In this document: one piece after another, positions 24,196 to 32,456 of the stretch
Numbering within the stretch: the first letter of the stretch is position 1
How the letters are laid out: each line of letters starts with the position of its first letter
Origin: Acaryochloris sp. IP29b_bin.148
GTDB lineage: Bacteria; Cyanobacteriota; Cyanobacteriia; Thermosynechococcales; Thermosynechococcaceae
Length of the DNA: 44,019 bases
Direction of reading: 5' to 3'
Assembly (NCBI RefSeq): GCF_028285565.1
Contig: NZ_JANQOY010000092.1
Span: forward strand, 1 to 44,019
Position numbers and translations under genes: made by a program
The notes under the pieces: model-generated
The model's input: only the letters and a program-made list of their open reading frames with translations
What the model was told of the DNA's origin: nothing
Database searches by the model: none

Positions 24196-25896
24196 TTAGC
24201 CAAACCGTAAGTACCACTGACTATGTTGGACGTCAGGAGTTTCGCCGTAACTGCTAATGGATAGGGTACGCAGCTTGCTAAATAGGGTTTGGGCGTTGGT
24301 TTCGAGTTTTGAAATTACAGGTAAGTTTTTTTTCAAGATGGGGCGCATCACGGGCCAATCTAGGTATAAAACCCCTTGGTTCGGTTGTTCGAAGGGGGCG
24401 ATCGCATCCTGAAACGAACGTTGATTGCTCAAGGCACTATTCCCGGCATCTAGCGCCAGTCCTAGCGCTTCAGGAGAACTGGCTAAGACCTTCTGGTTAT
24501 CCAGATTGGCATAAGCGCCTGTGACTTCGGTTTTAAAGGTAAGGGGACTCCCCGGGCTATCCATATTTTGGGACACTAGCCGGGTCCAGGCATAGACTTT
24601 CTTTCCGGCCAGCTCGAAGGGGCTGGTGCCTAAATCTTGTTGGCTGGCCACCTCACTTAAATAGTTTTGCAACTGCTGGGCTTGATCGCTATTGGTTTGT
24701 TCATAGGCAAACAGCCAATCAGCGCCAGATCGGGGTGGAGTGGATAGCGCGGGGGATAAGGACTCTGGTAACAGCGCCCAAGTATAGGAACCATCAACCC
24801 GTGGAAAAATCTTGCTGGTGAGCTTGACACCTCGTTCTTTCCCCCAATCAGCGAGGGTGTGTTCAACCCAAGACTGGATGCCTGGGTACCCCTGTAAATC
24901 CTGGTTGATTTGCGACCAGAGCTGGCCTAAATTTGAGCCAGAAACCACTAAGGGGCTATTGCCTGGGAAGTAGCTGAGTGCGGGGGTGGGATCGAGTGGA
25001 TGGGTCTGTACGGGTGGCAGTGGCCGATCAGGATTGGCAATCAGAGCCGTTTCAGCCAGTAGCCCTTGTCGATATTCACCCAAGGCGACCCCCAAACTGC
25101 GGTAGGTGGAGGGTGTTGTCGATGACTGACCCGATAGGGCAGGAATCAGCTGTTCTAAATTGACGTAGGCCAGACTGGACTGCTGCTTTTGAGTCAGGGT
25201 TGCGATCGCTTTTTGGTAATCAGCCTGTTTGGCGAGTTGTGAGTCAGGCTTTTTGAGGGTATCCACCGCCTGCTGCAAGACCTGACGTTGATTGGTGACG
25301 AGAACAAAACGATCTTCAACTTTGGCGGTCGCTAGCGAGCGAATGGGCTTAAACAGACTAGGGAGTTGGGATGTTTGGGCCGCAGCTAAACTGGAAGACA
25401 CCCGTGCGGAAATCAGATCGACCCCAGCATAACGCTCAAAACGGATGGTTTCTCCGGTTTCTGCCTGCTGTTGCCAAAACCGTTCTAAAAACGCATCTGC
25501 ATCTCGACTATTGCGGGTTTTGACCACCAATAGATAACCCGGCTGATCTCGCTCCACGTTGGTCAAGGCAAAGGTCATCTCGTCACTGCCCCAGGAACGG
25601 ATATCTTTTTGGTAATCCATCCCTGCACTGGCTAGCAAGAGCGCTGGAATCTCTGACCACTGGGCTGCGGTTCCCGTCGTCTCATTCTCAAGGGGTTTAA
25701 AGGAACTGGATGAGCCGCTCAAGGACACCATTAACGGCGCGGTATTGGGGATGAAATGGGCGGAAGCAGGTCCTAATTCTGGCTCAGGTTGAGGCGAGGC
25801 TGGTTCAGACTCAAGCGCCCAAGCCATTCCCCCACACAGAAAGAGGGCAAGAACACTGGCAAATAACAGCAGAAAGACAGAACGAAGTTTTACCAT
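24196..25896 (-). CDS. DUF3352 exported protein
   Basis: 566 residues starting with a signal peptide or anchor (MVKLRSVFLLLFASVLALFLCGGMAWA). The mature part resembles the DUF3352 family of cyanobacteria: HFIPNTAPLMVSLSG, FALTNVERDQPGYLLVVKT, a Ser/Ala/Gln-rich middle, and NNQ...VLASSPEALGLALDAGNSAL. No catalytic site is known. The protein is likely periplasmic or lipid-anchored; the Cys in the hydrophobic part (LFLCGG) is not a clear lipobox. It lies about 145 bases upstream of cysH on the same strand. Function unknown. Confidence 0.82.
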   Translation of the reverse strand: MVKLRSVFLLLFASVLALFLCGGMAWALESEPASPQPEPELGPASAHFIPNTAPLMVSLSGSSSSFKPLENETTGTAAQWSEIPALLLASAGMDYQKDIRSWGSDEMTFALTNVERDQPGYLLVVKTRNSRDADAFLERFWQQQAETGETIRFERYAGVDLISARVSSSLAAAQTSQLPSLFKPIRSLATAKVEDRFVLVTNQRQVLQQAVDTLKKPDSQLAKQADYQKAIATLTQKQQSSLAYVNLEQLIPALSGQSSTTPSTYRSLGVALGEYRQGLLAETALIANPDRPLPPVQTHPLDPTPALSYFPGNSPLVVSGSNLGQLWSQINQDLQGYPGIQSWVEHTLADWGKERGVKLTSKIFPRVDGSYTWALLPESLSPALSTPPRSGADWLFAYEQTNSDQAQQLQNYLSEVASQQDLGTSPFELAGKKVYAWTRLVSQNMDSPGSPLTFKTEVTGAYANLDNQKVLASSPEALGLALDAGNSALSNQRSFQDAIAPFEQPNQGVLYLDWPVMRPILKKNLPVISKLETNAQTLFSKLRTLSISSYGETPDVQHSQWYLRFG

Positions 25897-26147
25897 ACAT
25901 TTCCGAGAGTCAAGCTCACAAAGGACCAGAGGTTGCAGTTAGTCTGAGGGAATCCTCAAAGGATATTTGACCGTATCCGCCCCTATTATTTCAGCAAACT
26001 GTCCCCGAACAAGTTAAGCAATCTAAAATCTATAACACTCGGAATGCGCTTGCATCTAGCCTGTATCGTTATCCATCAACCCCCATGATCTAAGACATGG
26101 GATCAGAGGTCGCTCAGTCCAGATGCTCGATCTATCCTGTCGAAAGG

Positions 26148-26357
26148 CTAGCTAGCAGAGCGATGAAATAACGTATCTAAATAGACACGCGCAGCGCGGC
26201 GATCGCCTTCGCCATTCTGTAACAAGAACAAAGACAGCGCTGCGGAAAAGACTCGATCTTGGTCCCAGTCTGGATGAGATTCCAAGTAACCTTTCAAGGT
26301 TTGATGGAGTTCTTCGGGAATTTCAGCAAGAATGCTAATGGTTGCGTTCATATTCAT
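26148..26357 (-). CDS. DUF2811-like small protein
   Basis: 69 residues: MNMNATISILAEIPEELHQTL, then HPDWDQDRVFSAALSLFLLQNG and VYLDTLF. This matches a small cyanobacterial family I know as DUF2811, of unknown function, probably helical. The start is taken at the first of two Mets in the family-like N-terminus (the other is 26351); the longer frame to 26432 adds unrelated residues. A CCCATG/CATGGG hairpin at 26082-26101 lies after its stop. The origin candidate lies about 300 bases upstream of its start. Confidence 0.82.
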   Translation of the reverse strand: MNMNATISILAEIPEELHQTLKGYLESHPDWDQDRVFSAALSLFLLQNGEGDRRAARVYLDTLFHRSAS

Positions 26358-26639
26358 CAGTCTTGGCGGTATGTAGTGGACTAGCCCTGCTTTGGGTGCA
26401 CGAAATCTGCCCTCTTCCACGGTTGAGAACACCCAAATTACGTTGGCCGACTCATTGTGCGCTATGTGGGGGTGGGGTTGTCAATGGTTCACCGCCGAGA
26501 AGAATCTTAAGAAAAAATTAAATAGGAAACGAATTATTAGGGGTTTTGGTCGATTTTTGTTTCATAACTTTATATATGCCTGGGGAAATCTCTGGTTTTA
26601 GTCAAAATCCCCAAAACGATGCCAAGGGCTTTTAGACTC

Positions 26640-26760
26640 ATTCATTACCTGTGGAAAACGGAGGATAACCTGTGGAAAACTGGGGAATAACTTGTGGAAA
26701 GTCTGGGGATAACCTGGGGAAATGTATTTCTCTGAGAAAATTATATTTTTTTGGGCTTAA
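26640..26760. other. Candidate replication origin: phased DnaA-box array plus AT-rich tract
   Basis: Nonamers of the type TGTGGAAAA (reverse complement TTTTCCACA, the cyanobacterial-type DnaA box) recur at 26650, 26671 and 26693 (the last with final G). Weaker relatives lie between and after them at about 26661, 26681, 26704 (TGGGGATAA) and 26715 (TGGGGAAAT). The spacing is 10-12 bases throughout, so all face one side of the helix and one direction. An AT-rich stretch (TTATATTTTTTT) follows at 26741-26752. The region is intergenic, and genes on either side mostly point away from it. No dnaA or dnaN gene is adjacent. Confidence 0.6.
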
Positions 26761-26976
26761 GTCACCATTTGATTATTTTTCAGACTTGGCTTAAGCAGAT
26801 TCGAACCAGACACCTCACTAATATTCTTCCCCCCGACCTGATTGTGAATTTGCGGTTGGATAGGGAATATGATTGGGGCTTGAAAAATCTTGAGATGAGG
26901 ATGGGATAATACTGGCTAAAGATAAATACTGTTTATTCCTGTACTCAGCACTGCAGGAATTTATTGGACATACTCC

Positions 26977-28050
26977 ATGAACCGTTCTAACAAGTCTAAG
27001 ACGTATGCAAATCTTGCCTTGCCGGGCATGATTGCAGTGGGTCTGATTTGGTCTTTAGGGTTGTTGGGCTTTGGTTTATTGCGAAATCTGCAACAGCCAG
27101 AATCCTTGACCGATCAGTCTCAACCGCTTCCAGGTCAGCAACTCTCTAAGTATTCCCTATTTGCCCAAGTGCCAGAGGTGCCCTTAGGTCGATTTAAATA
27201 TAGTGGTAGTCCGGATTGGTCACCGATTCGACTGGTGGTCGACTCTGCGATTCAAGCGGAACGGCGGGAATATCAGTTGAGCTATGTGCAGCCTGTGGAC
27301 AAAGCGGTGAATTCGACCACAGCGATTGAGTTATTGCTTCAGGACAAGCTCAGCTTTGTGCAGTCGGGTCGTCCGCTTCGTCCTGCTGAGATCCAGCGTG
27401 CCCAGGAAAAAGGCTATAACCTGCAACAAACTCCTGTGGCGATGGATGGTATTGCGATCGCAGTGCATCCCAGTCTTCCTATCAAGGGATTAACATTGTC
27501 GGATCTGGCCAAAATCTATCAGGGCCAGGTAACCAACTGGCAGCAGCTGGGCGGACCGAACCTCAAGATTCAACCATACTCCCTGTCGGTTCAAGCCGAG
27601 GAAACGGTAGACCTGTTTTTGGAGCAGGTGATGAAGGGAAAGTCCTATGGTCGAAGTTTGGAGTTCTTGCCGACGATGACTGAATCGCTGAGACAATTAG
27701 CCGCTAGTCCTGGCGGCATTTTCTTTGGCTCTGCAGCGGAAATTATTCCTCAGTGCTCCATTAAGCCCTTGGCGATTGCTGAGGACGATCAACCCTGGAT
27801 CTCCCCCTATCAAGCGCCTTATGTCTCATCTACTAACTGTCCGAACCAACGGAATCGCATCAATGCACAGGCATTTATCACTCAGCAATATCCTTTAACC
27901 CATCAACTCTATGTGATCTATAAGGCGGGTGAAACAGAAAACCCTGGAAACGCCTATGCTCAGTTATTACTCAGTCATCAGGGGCAAGAGTTGCTGGATA
28001 AAGCTGGGTTTGTGGGCATTTTGAAGCATTCGCGGGGCAAGTTGCCCTAG
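26977..28050 (+). CDS. PstS-like phosphate-binding periplasmic protein
   Basis: 357 residues with an N-terminal membrane or signal segment (LPGMIAVGLIWSLGLLGFGLL). The rest is a PBP-like domain: FKYSGSPDWSPIRLVVDSA, DGIAIAVHPSLPIKGLTLSDLAKIYQGQVTNWQQLGG (a substrate-binding-protein pattern) and QGQELLDKAGFVGI. It resembles cyanobacterial PstS-family proteins, which capture phosphate for ABC import, though no Pst permease or ATPase genes are present here. Its stop overlaps that of the convergent antiporter in a shared CTAG. The region upstream of it holds the origin candidate. Confidence 0.85.
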   Translation: MNRSNKSKTYANLALPGMIAVGLIWSLGLLGFGLLRNLQQPESLTDQSQPLPGQQLSKYSLFAQVPEVPLGRFKYSGSPDWSPIRLVVDSAIQAERREYQLSYVQPVDKAVNSTTAIELLLQDKLSFVQSGRPLRPAEIQRAQEKGYNLQQTPVAMDGIAIAVHPSLPIKGLTLSDLAKIYQGQVTNWQQLGGPNLKIQPYSLSVQAEETVDLFLEQVMKGKSYGRSLEFLPTMTESLRQLAASPGGIFFGSAAEIIPQCSIKPLAIAEDDQPWISPYQAPYVSSTNCPNQRNRINAQAFITQQYPLTHQLYVIYKAGETENPGNAYAQLLLSHQGQELLDKAGFVGILKHSRGKLP

Positions 28051-29144
28051 GGCTTTTTGTTTCGTTGGTGCCGAACCGTTCTAAAGGTAATAATGGCGAA
28101 GGTAATGGCCGTCAACGGTGCGATAAAGGTACTGACAATAGTAGTTAACACACTAATGCCTTCGTGATGCATGGTATTCAGGACTAAATAGCTGTTATAA
28201 GCCATGTAATAAATTAGAAATAGAATGCCTTCCCAACGAGAAATCACATTGCCTGTGGCGAAAATGGGAAGACAAGCCACTGCTGCTGCAATCATAATCG
28301 GGATATCAAAGGAGCGGGCTGCATTGGTGACGGCAATACCACCAGGTGCCAGCATGCTTGCTAAGCCCAGAGCCGTCAAAATATTGAAAATATTACTGCC
28401 GATCACATTGCCAACTGCAATATCACGCTCTCCGCGGAAGCTAGCCACAACAGATGTGGCTAGCTCTGGCAATGACGTTCCCACAGAAATAATGGTTAAG
28501 CCAATAATTAATTCAGATATTCCCAAGGATTTAGCGATACGCACTGATCCATCCACTAACCAATGGGAACCTGAAACTAAGAGCACTGCTCCTACAACGA
28601 TATAGCTAAAGTTCGCGATGAGGGCTGGTCCAGATGGTTGTATCGGTTTTCCATATTCATTGGCATATTCGGCTTGGACGTCTTCGTTATGTTCCCGCCG
28701 ACCTTGATAAATCAAAAAGAGGGTGTAAATGATTCCCCCCAAGAATAAAATTACGCCATCTGATCGCCCTAAGACCCCATCCCAACTGAATAGCAGCATC
28801 AGGGTAGAGACCCCGATCATAATGGGGACATCTAGGCGTACCAATTGTTGGGCAACGAGCAGCGGCGTAATTAGGGAGGATAACCCTAGAATCAGCAGAA
28901 TATTGAAAATATTGCTGCCAATCACGTTTCCGAGGGAAATGTCACCTTGGCCAATCAGACTAGATTTGACACTGACTGCCATCTCAGGAGCACTGGTCCC
29001 ATAAGCCACAATCGTGAGGCCAATGATTAAGGGAGAGAGACCAACCATTGTTGCTAAACGAGAAGCACCTCGAACCAGAGCTTCTGCCCCAACAACTAAC
29101 AGCACTAAACCGCCAACAATTGCAGCGATAGCCGTTACGCTCAT
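28047..29144 (-). CDS. Calcium/sodium antiporter (CaCA family, YrbG-like)
   Basis: A 365-residue membrane protein with two inverted alpha-repeats. Each carries the family signature: GTSAPEMAVSVKSS with GNVIGSNIFNILLILGL, and GTSLPELATSVVAS with GNVIGSNIFNILTALGL. About ten helices are visible, with a short hydrophilic loop near 150-170. Family members exchange Ca2+ (or other cations) for Na+ or H+. Direction and ion are inferred. The gene is transcribed toward the PstS-like gene and ends inside the same CTAG. Confidence 0.94.
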   Translation of the reverse strand: MSVTAIAAIVGGLVLLVVGAEALVRGASRLATMVGLSPLIIGLTIVAYGTSAPEMAVSVKSSLIGQGDISLGNVIGSNIFNILLILGLSSLITPLLVAQQLVRLDVPIMIGVSTLMLLFSWDGVLGRSDGVILFLGGIIYTLFLIYQGRREHNEDVQAEYANEYGKPIQPSGPALIANFSYIVVGAVLLVSGSHWLVDGSVRIAKSLGISELIIGLTIISVGTSLPELATSVVASFRGERDIAVGNVIGSNIFNILTALGLASMLAPGGIAVTNAARSFDIPIMIAAAVACLPIFATGNVISRWEGILFLIYYMAYNSYLVLNTMHHEGISVLTTIVSTFIAPLTAITFAIITFRTVRHQRNKKP

Positions 29145-29606
29145 GGTTGTTCCCTAGATAAGATTGCCAAGTTGCATGCATAACCGCGATTGTAGCTAAA
29201 TCAGGCAGCAACAAGAAAGCTGAATACTCTCTTCTCTCAGCCAACCTGCTTCAATATGTTGTACAGATCACCTCTGTGCACACTGAAAAGACGATTGGAG
29301 GCTTAAAGAAGATGCTTTCAGCCTTTTACATCATGCACCAAATATATCCATTGGCAAAAAAGTTTATTCCACCCGGGCAGATGAATCAGAGAGATATATC
29401 AGAGAACGACAGCTCTTATTATTCTAGCGATTGCTCACTAGCGATCGATCAAGCCTACCTAAGATCACTCCTTTCTACGGTGATGCGATCGCAATAGTCT
29501 GCATCAGGATCTTTCATGAACGCGCTCTAATGGCGAGTGATACAGCTTGCGTCTGGAGTTTTGGATACGGAATACAGAGATGGGAGGATAGTGCTATTGA
29601 GCTAGA
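29145..29606. other. Gene-free stretch
   Basis: About 460 bases between the antiporter start and the immunity-like gene. Short frames exist, including 29276-29497, but none has a good ribosome site or recognisable content. HIP1 octamers occur here. I see no RNA gene or repeat. Confidence 0.5.
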
Positions 29607-29852
29607 TCATAACAACTTTAGGTCTGCTGCATTGTAACCACCCTCACCTTCTGCCTGCAGGACAGTCTCCATTGCCAGCAAAAAGTCTGACATAACTGCA
29701 GGATCAGCACTCTCACCGTCCTGTAGCAACGAAAGGTCACCCAACATACCACCGATTTCGTCGCTTTTGCCATGCTCGTAGTAGCAACGCAGATATTCGA
29801 ACATAGCAAGATAGGCTTCCCGAACAGTGACTTTGTCATCCAAGTTTGCCAT
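29607..29852 (-). CDS. CdiI-like immunity protein (orphan)
   Basis: 81 residues: VREAYLAMFEYLRCYYEHGKSDEIGGMLGDLSLLQDGESADPAVMSDF, split by known positions, resembles contact-dependent inhibition immunity proteins (CdiI_4-type) in order and length. Immunity proteins bind and block a matching toxin tip. No cdiA/cdiB gene lies near, so this is an orphan or a leftover of toxin replacement. The minus-strand frame continues upstream past its Met through 14 further codons to a TAG, reading RLEGGYGTLKYKYLDGRSD, which could be the tail of a decayed toxin gene. Confidence 0.55.
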   Translation of the reverse strand: MANLDDKVTVREAYLAMFEYLRCYYEHGKSDEIGGMLGDLSLLQDGESADPAVMSDFLLAMETVLQAEGEGGYNAADLKLL

Positions 29853-30811
29853 TGGTCTGTCGCTACGTCCGTCTAAATATTTATACTTCAGAGTGCCATA
29901 TCCCCCTTCAAGTCGGAACTAATCACGAAAAGCAGATAAGACCCCGTTGACTGCATGTCTGTTAGAGAAGAATAGATCAAAACTGATGTATCCTTTGTCT
30001 GTGATTCATATCCAGCTCGGAAGAGAAATAACATTAAATTCAACGATAAAAAAGGGAAGTTTACGCTTTAAGAAGAGAAGGTTGTTCCTAAAGAGCAAAA
30101 TTTTAATTGTCTAAAAACAATGTATTCTATGCCGCGATCAATCCTTCGCGAGATGATATATTTAGAGGCGATCTAAGATCTTATATTTTCCATATGGTCA
30201 AAATCCTCGACTATATAGTCGAGGATTATTTCTGTATCAGAAAATACTTTTTTGAGTTTGCTAAGCTTCTTTTGAGAATAAAAAATTCTTTGAGTTTTGC
30301 TTAGGGGAGATGAATAGGTCTGTTGGTTCTTGAGGCGCTGTAGAGAAAGGGACACCATCCTATTCGATAGGGCGCTGATAACGGCTAATCGGTCAAAGCG
30401 CGGTAGGAAACTTTTGTAGTGAGGGGTGTGATAAGCCCATATTGTGTCTTTTTTGATCACTCTTAATCTGAATCAACAGGGAATGACAAAGAGTAAATGG
30501 AACCCAACCGTTGGTCATAGGAAAAGGCAGGGCTGGTTATTTTATGTCATCCAAACCTATCAACAGCGGATTAGAGTGATGATTCCCTGACGTCTTCTTA
30601 GGAGGACACCTATAGGATACTGATAACATACTCTTTTCTTGTGCTTAGATCATCTTCTTTAGGGTTTAATCCTGGCTTTACTTCCTAATTAACCTTGGCC
30701 TTGATGGAGAGATTGATATCGACTAGATGTTCTACCTGCGATCGCATCATTCCTTTTTCTTAAATTATTTAATGTAGCCTCTGGAATAAAGGTCAGGCAT
30801 AACTACGATCT
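29853..30811. other. Gene-free stretch before the PhoX remnant
   Basis: About 960 bases with no convincing gene. The part just before the immunity gene may hold a toxin-gene remnant on the minus strand. A 26-base perfect palindrome lies at 30202-30227. The other short frames look like chance. Confidence 0.5.
30202..30227. repeat. 26-bp perfect palindrome
   Basis: AATCCTCGACTAT followed by its exact reverse complement, with no spacer. It lies in a gene-free area. Without a loop it is better suited to a dimeric protein-binding or recombination site than to a transcript terminator, but no function is known. Confidence 0.85.
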
Positions 30812-31688
30812 ATGTCCATCAGTCGCAGAGAATTTCTGTTTGTATAGGGGCAGCTACCCGTCGGGCTGCTTGTAACGCCACTGGTAGCCAGCCTCGTCAG
30901 TCACCTAAAGTCACTCTCCCCTTCAAGTCAGTTCAGGTGCCGATTCCATTAGGGATCGAAGGATTCTCGCCCGAACAGCAAATAGAGACCTACAACACCT
31001 TTCAGGTTATAGATGACTTAGTTCTGTCAGAAGGCTATACCTATGAAACCATTGCCGCCTGGGGAGAAAAGGTTGGGGACTCTCGGTTTGGCTACAATAA
31101 TGACTTTCGATCAAGTTCGATTTGCTCTGCGCCAACGCCAAGGGTAGATTAATGCCTTTGCCCTATTAGCCAATGATCTGCTAAAGCACCAGATTGGAGC
31201 GATGCCATAAGAAGGACTGATGGATCAGAGCATTGGGGTGATTGCTATCCAGTCTCAAAAGGGTAAATGGGGGCACCAGTCTGCGCCCCAAGATCGGCAG
31301 ATCACCGGAATGTCTGGGTTAGAAGATGGCCGCTATTTAAAGGCTACGGGACCGGGAGTGGCAGTATTTACCAAGGTCAACAAACGGGGCTATGACGATA
31401 ACTGAGGCAGTCGCATTATTGGTACCTTCCAAAATTGTGCAGGGGGCACCACGCATTGGAGAACAATATTAAGTGCTGAGGAAAATTTCTAAGACCAAGT
31501 TCCTGATCCAGTGATGGCAGATGGATCGTCCTTTTCCCCTTCTTATACCCCCTTTGAATGAATAGAAGATAGGGTCTATGGCCGGGGGAACCCCTTTGGT
31601 CTAGCTAGCAATAACTATAGCTGGATGGTGGAAGTCGATCCAAGCAATCCCAAAGACTACAGTATCAAGGACAAGTCTTTAATGTAAC
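30812..31688 (+). pseudogene. phoX: Decayed PhoX-type alkaline phosphatase gene
   Basis: The remnant begins MSISRREFLFV (a twin-arginine start) and hits a TAG at codon 12. After a frame change it reads KVTLPFKSVQVPIPLGI, AIAAWGEKVG-like and DSRFGYNNDF text. After another change it reads FALLANDLLKHQIGAMP, a stop, MDQSIGVIAIQSQ and LEDGRYLKATGPGVAVFTKVN, a stop, then GTFQNCAGGTT, LSAEENF, a stop, DGSSFSPSYTPFE, a stop, and YGRGNPFGLASNNYSWMVEVDPSNPKDYSIK, ending at TAA. These are PhoX (DUF839) motifs in order. At least two frameshifts and several nonsense codons are present and the C-terminal half is missing. It is not functional. Confidence 0.88.
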
Positions 31689-32298
31689 AATGGCTAAAAT
31701 TTCCACTCTAAGGTAACTATAGAGATTTATAGAAATTATACAAAGACAAAGACATCCGTAATCTTACTGATATTGCTCTTTTTTATCCATCCATAAAACT
31801 AAGCCTATAAATCCATTGTTGAGTAATTTATGATCTCCTCTGTATAAATACTGATAGTTCTGCTTAGTGTATATATTCGAATATATCTAAATTGAGAAGT
31901 CTTGTTGCTAAAGATGATTTTGGTTCATACTAAAATAGTCGCGCTAAGCTTGATTGCTGGGCCTGAAAGCCTCTTGGGAGAATGGCTTCATGGTTTTTTT
32001 TAAGAAAATTCTGCTAAATACTTATATAAAAAAAGGCGTTTTGGTCAGTATATTTTGCAGGAATAGCTTAGGAGGAGGATGCCGGATTTTTGGCGTTTAG
32101 TGGACGTGATTTAGGTGTCATTTCGGATTACATATCGGGAATACTACATCTAGACTGATTAGGTAAGTTGACAAACAATATGTGCGCTGGTGAGGCGAAT
32201 TGCATTTTTTTTAGACACCAAGAGTTTTAACCGTTAGCCATTACGAATCAGCTCTCCGGCTTAAGCTCTCGGCTCTTTACATCTCTTCTAGAGATAAA
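31689..32298. other. Gene-free AT-rich region before the surface-protein cluster
   Basis: About 610 AT-rich bases between the PhoX remnant and the structured leader. A TTGACA at 32169-32174 could be a -35 element, but a matching -10 is not clear. No RNA gene, repeat or reading frame stands out. Confidence 0.45.
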
Positions 32299-32400
32299 GG
32301 CAGAGACTGAGCCATTCCCCCTTCAGTTTTGAGGGTCCAGCTCAAAACTAAAGGACCAAGACCTTGCTCATGGCAGGTCAATGACAACTCAATCTCTGCC
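32299..32400 (+). promoter_or_regulatory. Three-way-junction leader before the surface operon
   Basis: Outer stem: GGCAGAGACTGAG (32299-32311) with CTCAATCTCTGCC (32388-32400), 12 of 13 pairs plus a wobble. Inside are AGTTTTGAG/CTCAAAACT (32325-32333/32341-32349, loop GGTCCAG) and GACCT/AGGTC (32360-32364/32375-32379). It ends five bases before the ATG at 32406 and 56 bases before the chosen start at 32457. It could be a regulatory RNA leader. No known riboswitch class fits by eye. Confidence 0.45.
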
Positions 32401-32456
32401 GGAAGATGTCTATCTTCCTTTTGTCCATTACTACAAGAACTCTAAAGACGACATCT

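Noticed and set aside
29276..29497. 73-codon plus-strand frame between antiporter and immunity gene
   Set aside because: There is no ribosome site or recognisable content, and its composition resembles non-coding DNA.
30173..30460. 95-codon minus-strand frame over the 26-bp palindrome
   Set aside because: It spans the palindrome and an AT-rich area, has no family resemblance and no Shine-Dalgarno.
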